A DNA stretch of 64,000 nucleotides from Parachlamydiales bacterium. GTDB taxonomy: Bacteria > Chlamydiota > Chlamydiia > Chlamydiales > JABDDJ01. Positions 1 to 8,801 of the stretch are shown here, in pieces; the first letter of the stretch is position 1, and every line of letters starts with the position of its first letter. Location: contig JBAZCF010000006.1 of the NCBI GenBank assembly GCA_041671045.1, forward strand, positions 1 through 64,000, in the 5' to 3' direction. The notes under the pieces were generated by a model. It was given only the letters and a program-made list of their open reading frames with translations. It ran no database searches and was not told where the DNA came from. A program made the translations under genes and the position numbers.

Positions 1-298
1 CCAAGATCAAATTCTTAATAAATTTAAAAAACTTGAATGGTATTTTATTTTTGCGATGACTTTCGTCACCGCACAAGCACAGTATGACAATTTATTGTTA
101 CTTTACCTATCTAGCACTGTCTAAATATCTTTTGCGACTTCTCTGAGTCACTATCTCTTTGCTTCGCTTCTTACTGCGTTCGCTAAGATGTCCAATAACA
201 TAGCGTTCCTTACCCTTTTTCTACAAGCGCTTTTTTTCAGTTCGCGTAAAATTTCCATGAAGATTTATGGTAGGTACCTTATGAACGAGGTTTGAAAG
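1..298. other. Intergenic region, no gene seen
   Basis: AT-rich stretch before the first gene. I found no convincing open frame, tRNA or terminator in it. It ends with a plausible ribosome binding site (GAGG at about 287-290, eight bases before the ATG at 299). It may contain the promoter of the next gene, but no clear -35/-10 pair stands out. Confidence 0.5.
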
Positions 299-1135
299 AT
301 GTTTCAAAAGAAAAAAAAAGAGCCGGCCACTACGGGAAGAGTTGAAAAAGCGGCCCGTTTTTATTGCATTTTGCAGTTGTGTATTGTGTTTACCGTTTTG
401 TGTTGGCATTTAGGTTACCCCTTTTTGGGAGAAATTTATGAAATCAAGCAGGAAAAGCAGTTGTATGACTTCGTCTTTGAAGAAGTAAACATGCCCTATT
501 TTGATCAATTACCTTCTAGAGACAGGTTAAGACTGGAAAGTGGGGCTGCATATTGGAAAAAGCAGTTAGAGAAAAGTTTTGCTACAAAACTAAAGGCTAG
601 TGTGCGGCATATGAATTATTACATGCCTCGTTTGGAGCTTGCTTGGGTTGTCTTATCGATAATCGTATGTATTATGGTCCTGAGACAAAGCGAGGGGTAT
701 TCGCGTGCGGTTTGGCTGTTGCCGTTTTTAGCAGTAGCATTTGCTTATGAAAATATCTCGTGGGGAACTTCTACAGTTGCTAATGCAGATGCGAAACTTT
801 ACCCCACTGAAAGTCAACTAGTGGCGAAATATCGTCCGGAAGGATTATCAGCCAATCCTTTAGACCACCCGGCTGAATTGACTGTATTGTGGGAAAAGTA
901 TTTGGAGAAAGATTGGGGCAAAGGAGATTTAAAAAGAGGTGAATTTGTTTTTACTGTGGCACGGATCAAGGAGAGAGAGGCGAATCCCTCCCCTATTTCC
1001 AAAAGAACTAATGAACGGCAGTCTATTTTTTGGCTGCTGTTGTATATAGCCTGGAATACCTTTTTAGCGTTGAAAGTATCAAAATACAAGCCTTTGCAAG
1101 TAGTACACACCGATGCCCCCAAAGTAGCCCACTAG
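299..1135 (+). CDS. Unknown membrane protein, 278 aa
   Basis: I do not recognise a family. The N-terminus is strongly basic (a run of lysines at residues 4-7), followed by a hydrophobic segment at about 22-44. Further hydrophobic segments lie at about 114-127, 138-152 and 241-260, so a small integral inner-membrane protein is likely. The region between residues 45 and 108 is charged and probably forms a soluble loop. The ATG at 299 has a good Shine-Dalgarno sequence (GAGG). Its last 57 bases overlap the 3' end of the convergent NhaD gene, so the two transcripts must be antisense to each other at their ends. The function is unknown. Confidence 0.7.
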   Translation: MFQKKKKEPATTGRVEKAARFYCILQLCIVFTVLCWHLGYPFLGEIYEIKQEKQLYDFVFEEVNMPYFDQLPSRDRLRLESGAAYWKKQLEKSFATKLKASVRHMNYYMPRLELAWVVLSIIVCIMVLRQSEGYSRAVWLLPFLAVAFAYENISWGTSTVANADAKLYPTESQLVAKYRPEGLSANPLDHPAELTVLWEKYLEKDWGKGDLKRGEFVFTVARIKEREANPSPISKRTNERQSIFWLLLYIAWNTFLALKVSKYKPLQVVHTDAPKVAH

Positions 1136-2359
1136 GGCAGGGAGACTGATTTTTCTGAGGTACCAGATAAAGTTTACCCTTTCGAGTCCCATGAACACTA
1201 CACCGGCAGCAGATCCAATAATCAGGATGCTGCCTCCTGTACCTGCGCAGTAGGCGACTAGTTCCCAGAACGGGCTATTTTGAGGATGGGATTCAAGCGA
1301 GTACATCCCCATTGAAGCTGCGACTAGAGGAACGTTGTCAACCACTGCAGAGGCTAACCCTATCGCTACGGCAATCACTTCGATGTTGCTTAAGTGAGCA
1401 TCCAGCCAGGTGGCAATGTTTTTGAGCACACCACTGGTTTCGAGAGCTGCGACACTAAGGAGGATACCCAAGAAGAAGAAGATGCTGGCCAGATCGATCC
1501 TTTTAAAGACTTCGAACATTTTAAGATGCGCGCTATTGGAGGCCTTATTATGGATCAGGTCAGTATAAAGCCAGATGGCGCTTAACCCTAAAAGAATGCC
1601 CATAAAGGGAGGTAAGCCGGTAAGTATTTTATAGATAGGAACAAAAATGAGTGCTGCTACACCTACGCAAAGTACACTAGTCCCTTGAGGGTGCACTTCA
1701 ATCGATTTGGAGTTCATATTGAATTGAACATTTTTGCTGAATCGCGGGGCTATGGCAAGAAGGGAGAAAACAAGGCAGGCCAAACTTGGAAGAAAGAGAG
1801 ATGCCATGATTTGTCCTGCGCTAATTTGCTCGCCGATCCAAAGCATTGTTGTGGTCACATCTCCAATAGGTGTCCAGGCGCCGCCTGCATTTGCAGCTAT
1901 GACGATCGCACCGCCGTACAAAAGTCGTTCTTCACTTTTAGGGATGATTTGCGACATTAAAGACACCATCACGATAGTTGTCGTCAGGTTATCTAAAACG
2001 GCTGATAGGAAGAAAGTCGATAGGCCGATCAGCCAAAGGAATGCTGTACTGGTTTTGACATGCAAAAATTTGGATATTGATGCGAAACCATTATGAATAT
2101 TTATTGTTTCTACTATGCAAAGGGCGCCCAAGAGAAAAAATATAATTTGCGCTGTACTATCTAAATGCTCATTGAAAGCATTCATAGGATAAGCGGCGTC
2201 AGGGCAGCCGTGAATAAAAATGATGGACCAGAGGATGACGGCTAGGCCCAGTGCGACAGCGGATTTATCTTGACGGATCACATGTTCAAATGAGATGGCG
2301 ATGTATCCTAGTGCAAAAAGTATTTCAAGAACATAAACAATTGAAGAAAAGCATTCCAT
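1079..2359 (-). CDS. nhaD: NhaD-type Na+/H+ antiporter
   Basis: Integral membrane protein of 426 residues with about 11-12 hydrophobic segments over its whole length, typical of the ArsB/NhaD ion transporter superfamily. Recognisable NhaD-like stretches include the DNLTTT segment at about residues 122-127, GGAWTPIGDVTT near 159-170 and, in the second half, VVDNVPLVAA. These are the two pseudo-symmetric Asn/Asp-containing cores expected to bind Na+. The known role of the family is to export sodium in exchange for protons and so maintain cytoplasmic pH and the sodium gradient. That would suit an organism with sodium-coupled symporters such as the pair at 7.5-10 kb. It overlaps the preceding convergent gene by 57 bases. 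The length is normal for the family. Confidence 0.85.
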   Translation of the reverse strand: MECFSSIVYVLEILFALGYIAISFEHVIRQDKSAVALGLAVILWSIIFIHGCPDAAYPMNAFNEHLDSTAQIIFFLLGALCIVETINIHNGFASISKFLHVKTSTAFLWLIGLSTFFLSAVLDNLTTTIVMVSLMSQIIPKSEERLLYGGAIVIAANAGGAWTPIGDVTTTMLWIGEQISAGQIMASLFLPSLACLVFSLLAIAPRFSKNVQFNMNSKSIEVHPQGTSVLCVGVAALIFVPIYKILTGLPPFMGILLGLSAIWLYTDLIHNKASNSAHLKMFEVFKRIDLASIFFFLGILLSVAALETSGVLKNIATWLDAHLSNIEVIAVAIGLASAVVDNVPLVAASMGMYSLESHPQNSPFWELVAYCAGTGGSILIIGSAAGVVFMGLERVNFIWYLRKISLPALVGYFGGIGVYYLQRLVF

Positions 2360-2477
2360 ATTTGCCTACTGAATTAAAAAAAAGCACCTATGATTTGAAC
2401 TAAATCGTTCTTAACAATCAAGGGAATTGTTATATAGGCGATAAACATTACTTATTAATTCTACCCCCGAAATTAGT

Positions 2478-3911
2478 ATGGAAAGCTTCGATATTACACG
2501 TATTATTTTCTTGAAAACTTTGGCTGTCATCTATTTTTGCGGCTTTGCAAATGTCATTAATCAGTATTTGGGTCTTCTGGGTGAAAAAGGGTTGCTTCCA
2601 ATATCCCATTTTATCAAACAAATTCCTTGGAAGAGGTCTCCAAGTCTATTTTACATTAGACATTCCGATTTTTGGCTTAAGGTAGGCGGATGGACGGGGC
2701 TGATTTTGGCTTTAACGGCCATTCTGGGTTTCTCAGAAAAGCTTGGATATTTCGGACATTTTTTTGTCTGGGGGTTGATGTGGGGGTTATATCTTTCTTA
2801 TGTAAATGTAGGACAGGTCTTCTATGGCTTCGGATGGGAGACACTTTTATTGGAAACCGGTTTTCTAGCTATATTTTTTCCACCGGACGATGTTGCAACG
2901 CCTTTAATCCTCATTTGGTTAGTACGTTGGATATTATTTAGGGTGATGTTCGGTGCAGGTTTGATTAAGCTGCGGGGGGATAAGTGCTGGTGGGATTTGA
3001 CTTGCCTTTCGATTTATTATGAAACCCAACCGATGCCGAACCCCCTTAGCTGGTTTTTTCATCGTTTACCTATGTGGGTGCATAAAACGGGGGTTGCTTT
3101 TACCCATTTTGCTGAATTGATCGTGCCATGGGGTGTATTTTTTCCGGGCATTATAGGAATTATTGCGGGCATTTTAACGATACTTTTACAGCTTATGATT
3201 ATTGTCAGCGGTAATCTTTCTTGGCTTAACTATATTACAATAGTGTTGAGTATTGCTTGTTTCAATGATGGATTTTGGCAGTATGTTTTCCATATGGATC
3301 CTATAGCCGTGCATTCTGCCAGTACTTGGTATTTGTTTTTGGTGGGTGCATATACTTTATTGATAGCCTATCGAAGCTGGGAACCTATAAAAAACTTGAT
3401 CTCCTCCGGACAGATCATGAATCATAGTTTTGATCCTTGGCATCTGGTCAATACTTATGGAGCTTTCGGCAGTATTACCAAAAGACGTTTTGAGATTATT
3501 TTCGAGGGAACAGATAATCCGGAAGACCCCAATGCCCTTTGGAAAGAGTATGAGTTTAAAGGTAAACCGGGGGATATTTATGCGATGCCTCCCCTTGTTG
3601 CACCCTATCATTATAGGTTGGATTGGTTAATGTGGTTTGCTGCGATGGGCAGTTACCGCAATCATCCTTGGACAGTCCATCTATTGAAAAAGCTGTTGCT
3701 AGGAGAAAAAACTGTCACTGAGTTGTTAAAAAACAATCCCTTCAAAGATCAGCCGCCTAAATCTGTGAGGGCGGAACTTTATTCTTATCATTTTACCGGG
3801 CCTAAAGAAAAGGGATGGTGGACGCGCAAAAGAGTGGGTGTGTTTTTGCATCCGATGTCATTAGATGATGATGCTTTGCAAGATTACTGCAAAGCGTTCG
3901 GATGGGATTGA
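2478..3911 (+). CDS. Lipase maturation factor family membrane protein
   Basis: The 477-residue protein matches the lipase maturation factor (LMF1/LMF2, DUF1222) architecture. About eight hydrophobic segments in the first 300 residues are followed by a soluble C-terminal domain. Family-like landmarks are the N-terminal FLKTLAVIYFCGFANV segment, the RWILFRVMFGAGLIKLRGD segment around residues 153-171, and the C-terminal region containing PYHYRLDWLMWFAA and NPF. In vertebrates LMF1 acts in the ER to fold secreted lipases. Bacterial members are widespread but have no proven function, so folding or maturation of an exported enzyme is only an inference. No lipase gene lies next to it. The start ATG at 2478 follows a weak ribosome binding site. 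Confidence 0.8.
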   Translation: MESFDITRIIFLKTLAVIYFCGFANVINQYLGLLGEKGLLPISHFIKQIPWKRSPSLFYIRHSDFWLKVGGWTGLILALTAILGFSEKLGYFGHFFVWGLMWGLYLSYVNVGQVFYGFGWETLLLETGFLAIFFPPDDVATPLILIWLVRWILFRVMFGAGLIKLRGDKCWWDLTCLSIYYETQPMPNPLSWFFHRLPMWVHKTGVAFTHFAELIVPWGVFFPGIIGIIAGILTILLQLMIIVSGNLSWLNYITIVLSIACFNDGFWQYVFHMDPIAVHSASTWYLFLVGAYTLLIAYRSWEPIKNLISSGQIMNHSFDPWHLVNTYGAFGSITKRRFEIIFEGTDNPEDPNALWKEYEFKGKPGDIYAMPPLVAPYHYRLDWLMWFAAMGSYRNHPWTVHLLKKLLLGEKTVTELLKNNPFKDQPPKSVRAELYSYHFTGPKEKGWWTRKRVGVFLHPMSLDDDALQDYCKAFGWD

Positions 3912-3946
3912 TACCTACGTTTAATAGACATCTTCAGGTGAGTTGA

Positions 3947-4906
3947 TTAAATCCCAGACTGGACAATATCGTGCATTTTGATAACGCCCAGTACCTGGTG
4001 GGAAGAATCCAAAACAGCTAAGACAGTGATCGGTTTCTGCGGATCGCTTTCCATTAGCTGTACGGCTTTCCATGCGAGTTCATCCGGATTGATCCATCGG
4101 GGTTTGGTACTCATGACGGCCCCCACATTAGTATCTAAAGCTTGGGGTCCATAGGACTGCAGTGTGCGGCGAAGATCGCCATCGGTGAATATCCCTTGCA
4201 GTGTCCTATTTTCATCTATAATCAAAATGCAACCGCAGCGCTTATTGGAAAGCTCTACTAAAATGTCTACGATTTTATCTTCATGTTTGCAGACAGGAAT
4301 TTCCTTATCTTTAAGCATAAGATCGGAAACCTTCACTTTCAAACGTTTTCCGATGCGTCCGGCGGGATGATTATGGGCATATTGGTCCATACTGAAGTCT
4401 TTCTCTTGCATGAGAGCAACAGCTAAAAGGTCTCCGAAAATCATCTGGATGGCTGTGGAAGTAGTGGGAACAAGATCAAATGGGCACAGTTCTTTTTCTA
4501 AGGGGAGGATGACAACTGTATCGCAGATTTTTGCCAGACGGCTGGCGGCGTTGCAAAGTACACCCACAATGCGGACTCCGCGCATACGCAAAAATGGAAC
4601 GAGATGGAGCAGTTCTTCGCTTTCTCCACTTTTACTTAGGACAACGAACAAATCATTAGCTTTTACTATCCCAATATCGCCATGGAGCGCATTGGTGGGG
4701 GGAAGAAAAAGGGATTTAGTTTCTGTAGAAGTTAGGGTCATGGCAATTTTTTCTGCGATAATACCGCTTTTGCCTACACCAGAGAAGATAACAGTACCTT
4801 GACACTCAAGGATAAGGTCAACAAGATGTTGGGCTTGCACAAGATCAACATGTTGGAAAAAGTGATCGATGTACTTTTGCTGTTTTTTTATTAAATCTTT
4901 GAGCAT
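3947..4906 (-). CDS. kdsD: D-arabinose 5-phosphate isomerase (KdsD/KpsF/GutQ type)
   Basis: SIS domain (about residues 30-170) followed by two CBS domains (about 200-319), the normal KdsD layout, and 319 residues is close to the E. coli enzyme. The SIS core shows GVGKSGIIAEK and NALHGDIG, which hold the active-site Lys and His residues of the family, and SGESEE for the phosphate site. The enzyme converts D-ribulose 5-phosphate to D-arabinose 5-phosphate, the first step of Kdo synthesis for the inner LPS core. This agrees with lpxK and gmhA found 6-8 kb away. It is a single-gene unit, with the isocitrate dehydrogenase gene transcribed divergently. Confidence 0.93.
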   Translation of the reverse strand: MLKDLIKKQQKYIDHFFQHVDLVQAQHLVDLILECQGTVIFSGVGKSGIIAEKIAMTLTSTETKSLFLPPTNALHGDIGIVKANDLFVVLSKSGESEELLHLVPFLRMRGVRIVGVLCNAASRLAKICDTVVILPLEKELCPFDLVPTTSTAIQMIFGDLLAVALMQEKDFSMDQYAHNHPAGRIGKRLKVKVSDLMLKDKEIPVCKHEDKIVDILVELSNKRCGCILIIDENRTLQGIFTDGDLRRTLQSYGPQALDTNVGAVMSTKPRWINPDELAWKAVQLMESDPQKPITVLAVLDSSHQVLGVIKMHDIVQSGI

Positions 4907-4997
4907 GAAAGGTTGTCCTTAAACCATGGATTTTAATTGTTTTAATGATTACGCTCAAGTTAGTAAAAAAAATTAGACTTTTACTTTGGAGTAACTT

Positions 4998-6440
4998 ATG
5001 AGCAAATTACCTATCACGGTAGCAGAGGGTGATGGTATAGGACCGGAAATTATGGCTGCCACACTAAAAGTGCTTGAAGCGTCCGGCGCTCCGCTAGAAA
5101 TTCATAAGGTTGAAGTAGGAGAAAAAGTCTATTTACGCGGCTTTCCTTCAGGAATTGAACCGTCGACTTGGGAGTTAATTCGTCAGACAAAGGCTTTTCT
5201 AAAAGCACCCATTTCAACGCCACAGGGTGGAGGTTTTAAGAGCCTGAATGTCACGATCCGTACGATGATGGGTTTGTATGCCAATGTCAGACCCTGCATT
5301 TCCTATTATCCTTTTGTGGAAACAAAGCACCCGGGGATGGATGTTGTTATCGTCAGAGAGAATGAAGAAGATTTGTATACCGGTATTGAGTACCGGCAAT
5401 CGGATGACACTATCCACGCATTGAAGATTATATCCCGTCCCGGCTGTGAAAAGATTATCCGTTATGCCTTTGAATATGCGTTGGCACATGGACGTAAAAA
5501 AGTGACATGTTTCACTAAAGACAACATATTAAAGCTTAGCGACGGACTTTTTCATAAAGTTTATGAAGAAATTTCCGCCGAATATCCCACGATTGAGAAA
5601 GAACATTGGATTATAGATATCGGCGCTGCAAAAATGGCCGATACTCCCACAGCTTTTGATGTGATCGTTATGCCTAACTTATATGGCGATATTTTGTCCG
5701 ATATCGCTGCCCAAATTGCAGGATCTGTAGGTTTGGCCGGCTCTGCGAATATTGGACAGCAAAGAGCTATGTTTGAAGCAATACATGGTTCTGCTCCCCG
5801 GCGTGCAGGACAAAACCTTGCAAATCCATCCGGTCTACTTTTAGCTTCTGTCATGATGCTTGCCCATTTAGGTTTGACTGAGGAAGCTGCCACAGTGCAG
5901 AATGCTTGGTTGAAAACCATTGAAGATGGAATCCATACGTATGACGTCTATAAGCCAGCCGTCAGTAAACAGAAAGTAGGAACAAAAGAATTCGCCGATG
6001 CAATTATTGAAAGGCTGGGACAGGTTCCTCAAACATTAAAGCCCGTTCAGTTCAAAGAACAGAAGAAGGTAGATTTATCTTATAAAGTCTCTGCTGCATC
6101 TTCACACAAGTCTGACAAAAAGCTTGTAGGGGTGGATGTTTTTGTCGATTGGAAAGGATCTGTGGATGAGCTACAAAAGAAAATTCAGGGCGCTAATAAT
6201 ACCGCAATTCCATTGAAAATGATCAGCAACCGCGGTGCAACGGTTTGGCCGAATAATATGCCCGAAACATTTTGTATCGATAGCTGGCGCTGCCGTTTTA
6301 CCGGTAATGCAATCAGTGAGAAAACCATTATTGAATTGTTAGGCAAACTGCATTCGGCAGGGGTAGTGTTTACACATCTCGAGAATTTATACAGTTTTGA
6401 TGGAGTTTCAGGTTATACCCTTAGTCCAGATGAACAATAA
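4998..6440 (+). CDS. icd: Isocitrate dehydrogenase, Thermus/Rickettsia type with C-terminal extension
   Basis: The first 335 residues or so form an isocitrate/isopropylmalate dehydrogenase domain. It begins with VAEGDGIGPEIM and carries the substrate motif SLNVTIR (Ser, Asn and Arg contact isocitrate). It also has the metal-binding segment NLYGDILSDIAAQIAG and the cofactor loop around HGSAPRRAGQNLANPSG. Residues of about 365-480 form an extra C-terminal domain (VGVDVFVDWKG onward), which is characteristic of the roughly 480-500 residue enzymes of Thermus and Rickettsia. It oxidises isocitrate to 2-oxoglutarate in the TCA cycle. The coenzyme (NAD or NADP) cannot be settled by eye. A shadow frame on the other strand was ignored. 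The gene stands alone. Confidence 0.92.
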   Translation: MSKLPITVAEGDGIGPEIMAATLKVLEASGAPLEIHKVEVGEKVYLRGFPSGIEPSTWELIRQTKAFLKAPISTPQGGGFKSLNVTIRTMMGLYANVRPCISYYPFVETKHPGMDVVIVRENEEDLYTGIEYRQSDDTIHALKIISRPGCEKIIRYAFEYALAHGRKKVTCFTKDNILKLSDGLFHKVYEEISAEYPTIEKEHWIIDIGAAKMADTPTAFDVIVMPNLYGDILSDIAAQIAGSVGLAGSANIGQQRAMFEAIHGSAPRRAGQNLANPSGLLLASVMMLAHLGLTEEAATVQNAWLKTIEDGIHTYDVYKPAVSKQKVGTKEFADAIIERLGQVPQTLKPVQFKEQKKVDLSYKVSAASSHKSDKKLVGVDVFVDWKGSVDELQKKIQGANNTAIPLKMISNRGATVWPNNMPETFCIDSWRCRFTGNAISEKTIIELLGKLHSAGVVFTHLENLYSFDGVSGYTLSPDEQ

Positions 6441-6551
6441 ACAACGTTATTACAAACGAATTAATTATTATCATTAATTCTTTCGTGTCTTAACATAAAA
6501 TTAATATGATTATTATAGAATAATAACAAAAAATTAAAATTTTAGGTTATT

Positions 6552-7544
6552 ATGACTATAAATAAAATCAGTTCTCAAAGACAAAGTTCCTCTTCTCAAA
6601 CTCCTGAAGAAGCAAATTATCATTGCTTTCCCCAGGCTATCGTCAATGTTTTTTCCTTCATGACGACTTGCAAATCCAAAGTGACATCTGTCATTTATTG
6701 CCCCTCAGCGGTATGCAGCTTTTTTGCGATGCTATCTGCTAAATTCCAAGGCATGAAGCAATTTGCAATAGATAGCTACTACGGCAATTCAAGCAATAGC
6801 ACTTCACCTACAAGTCCGCCCCCTTCATCAGGAACAATGGGAACTGTAAAAGGCTATTTTCATCAGGAAAGCATTGTTCCTACGCAAGAACCCAGAAAAA
6901 TTAGGACTGCTACTTCTGTTTACGGCATGCCTAAAATAGACGAGGATAAAATTACCAAATGTTATGAAAGTCTGGATAAACATTTGGAAATTTTAAGAAT
7001 TCCACGAAATTCTGATACGGATTATGTCACATCAGTCAAGCAGGTAGCCCAGGCTATCGTTCACCTAACTATTGAATTTAAAGTTACTTCAATGTGGGAT
7101 ATGAATCTTCAAACAGCTTTGGATACACTTGAAAATCCTATGCCTATCGATAAGCTCAAGGACATTAGAAATACTGTCAATGCTATGAAAAACAATCTTC
7201 CAAGACTTTCAGAAGAAAACTATCCTCTCATTCTGACACATCTCATTATAATATACACCTTAGGCAAACTCGAAAATGAAGCGATCTTAAAGGCTGAAGA
7301 AAACATTGGAAAACCCGATTCTGTCGAAGCCCAAAAAGCGAAAGATCATTTAAAAGGCTACTCTGATGCTCTTATTAAACTTCAACAAGACACTTCAATA
7401 ACATACAAGCATATAAAAGAAAAAATTGACGTAGGATCTCTAGATATACTTCTTTATCTTGATGTTAGCCTTGCTAAAAAGGTGTACGTAGATCCTTACA
7501 AGGATAAGGTAGATGAAGAATTTGGAACCACAAAGCTCGTCTAA
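6552..7544 (+). CDS. Unknown protein, 330 aa, possible secreted protein
   Basis: No family recognised. The first 20 residues are rich in Ser and Gln. A moderately hydrophobic stretch with several cysteines lies at about residues 30-65, followed by a low-complexity Ser/Thr/Pro/Gly region at about 75-97. The rest (about 130-330) is predicted to be largely alpha-helical. This order of a disordered polar N-terminus, a hydrophobic patch and a helical body is seen in many type III secreted or inclusion-membrane proteins of chlamydiae, but nothing here proves secretion. The upstream region is very AT-rich, and a hairpin at 7553-7571 probably ends its transcript. Confidence 0.65.
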   Translation: MTINKISSQRQSSSSQTPEEANYHCFPQAIVNVFSFMTTCKSKVTSVIYCPSAVCSFFAMLSAKFQGMKQFAIDSYYGNSSNSTSPTSPPPSSGTMGTVKGYFHQESIVPTQEPRKIRTATSVYGMPKIDEDKITKCYESLDKHLEILRIPRNSDTDYVTSVKQVAQAIVHLTIEFKVTSMWDMNLQTALDTLENPMPIDKLKDIRNTVNAMKNNLPRLSEENYPLILTHLIIIYTLGKLENEAILKAEENIGKPDSVEAQKAKDHLKGYSDALIKLQQDTSITYKHIKEKIDVGSLDILLYLDVSLAKKVYVDPYKDKVDEEFGTTKLV

Positions 7545-7552
7545 CAAATGAG

Positions 7553-7571
7553 GGCTCTACGTTGTAGAGCC
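7553..7571. terminator. Hairpin between convergent genes, probable bidirectional terminator
   Basis: GGCTCTAC and GTAGAGCC form a perfect eight-base-pair stem with a three-base loop (GTT). It lies nine bases after the stop of the 6552-7544 gene. The stop codon of the convergent symporter (7557-7559) is inside the left arm. There is no long T-run, so termination strength is uncertain. Confidence 0.5.
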
Positions 7572-8792
7572 TTCCATTTCCACCAGGTCTTCATGGTAAT
7601 ACTGACGTTCGTCTAGTTCGCCTTCAACTTTCGCGACATAGACTGCACCGACACCATCTCCTAAGATATTGAGTACTGTGGAGACCATTTCACGCAGCCT
7701 ATCTACGCCGGCAAGCAAAGCAAGACCTTCTATAGGTAGTCCCACTGAACTGAAAACGACAGTTAACATAATAAACCCTGTTCCGGGGATTCCTGCCGCA
7801 CCGATAGCGGACAATGTTGCAGTCACTACAATCATCAATTGGCTTTGTAGATCCAGTTCTATCCCATAGGCTTGAGCTACAAAAAGCGCACTCATCCCTT
7901 GAAAGATAGCGGTACCGTTCATATTGATCGTAGTTCCTAAGGGAAGCATAAAGCTTGTAATATTCTTGGAAACACCCAGATTATGCTGTACGCAATGCAT
8001 GCTTACCGGAAGGGTGGCGGCGCTGCTGCAGGTAGAGAATGCAACGGAGATCGCATCGCGCATCCCGCGGAAAAAGGGAATAGGGCTAAGTTTTGCCATG
8101 AACCAGATCATTCCGCAGAAAACAATAATAACATGGGCTAAGCAGGCCAAATAGTAGACGCCCAGAAATTTTGCCAGAGGCAGTAAGATAGCTATGCCGA
8201 AAGTCCCTGCGACATTGGCCATGATGGCAAAAACACCGATGGGAGAAAATTCCATAATAATGGAAGTCATGCGGTACATAATATCCGCTAGGGAGTCTAG
8301 CATTTCACGCAGGGGCTTTCCTTTCTCTCCTGCGAAATTAATTGCAACCCCTAGAAACAGGGCAAAGACAATAATTTGAAGTACATTGCCTTCCACAAGG
8401 GAGGCAACAGGATTACTAGGAATAATGCTTAAAATAATTTGGCTGATTGTCGGGGTATCTTCAACTAAAACGGCGCTTGCTGTCGTCGTGAAATTCAGTC
8501 CGCTACCAGGCTGAAGTACGGTCCCAAAAAATAGACCCATACCTATAGCGATCAAGGTGGTGGAGAAATAGATCACCATGGTTTTAAGCCCGACACGTCC
8601 CAGCTTTTTAGGGTCATGAATACTTGTGATCCCTACTGTCATTGAGGATAAAACCAAGGGGACTATAATCATGCTGATCAAACTTAGGAAGATATCTCCA
8701 ATGGGTTTTAGCAAGGTGGCTTGCTCGCCGAAAATTAAGCCGACGGCAACGCCTAAGACCATAGAAATAATAATTTTAACCCAAAGCTGCAT
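7557..8792 (-). CDS. Dicarboxylate/amino acid:cation symporter (DAACS), first copy
   Basis: A protein of about 411 residues of the GltP/DctA/glutamate-transporter family with eight hydrophobic segments and two re-entrant hairpins. The tip of hairpin 1 is seen as STCSSAATLPV. The TM7 motif reads INMNGT, where most family members have NMDGT. The family couples uptake of glutamate, aspartate or C4-dicarboxylates to Na+ or H+. The start is taken at the ATG at 8792 and not at a TTG three bases upstream, because AGGAGG lies five to six bases before the ATG. It is the last gene of a minus-strand operon gmhA-lpxK-symporter-symporter, six bases after the paralog upstream. The substrate is not predictable. 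Confidence 0.88.
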   Translation of the reverse strand: MQLWVKIIISMVLGVAVGLIFGEQATLLKPIGDIFLSLISMIIVPLVLSSMTVGITSIHDPKKLGRVGLKTMVIYFSTTLIAIGMGLFFGTVLQPGSGLNFTTTASAVLVEDTPTISQIILSIIPSNPVASLVEGNVLQIIVFALFLGVAINFAGEKGKPLREMLDSLADIMYRMTSIIMEFSPIGVFAIMANVAGTFGIAILLPLAKFLGVYYLACLAHVIIVFCGMIWFMAKLSPIPFFRGMRDAISVAFSTCSSAATLPVSMHCVQHNLGVSKNITSFMLPLGTTINMNGTAIFQGMSALFVAQAYGIELDLQSQLMIVVTATLSAIGAAGIPGTGFIMLTVVFSSVGLPIEGLALLAGVDRLREMVSTVLNILGDGVGAVYVAKVEGELDERQYYHEDLVEMEGSTT

Positions 8793-8801
8793 CAATTCCT
8801 C

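Noticed and set aside
221..409. Minus-strand frame over the start of the first gene
   Set aside because: It overlaps the well-supported start and ribosome binding site of the 299-1135 gene and has no protein-like character beyond a Lys-run shadow.
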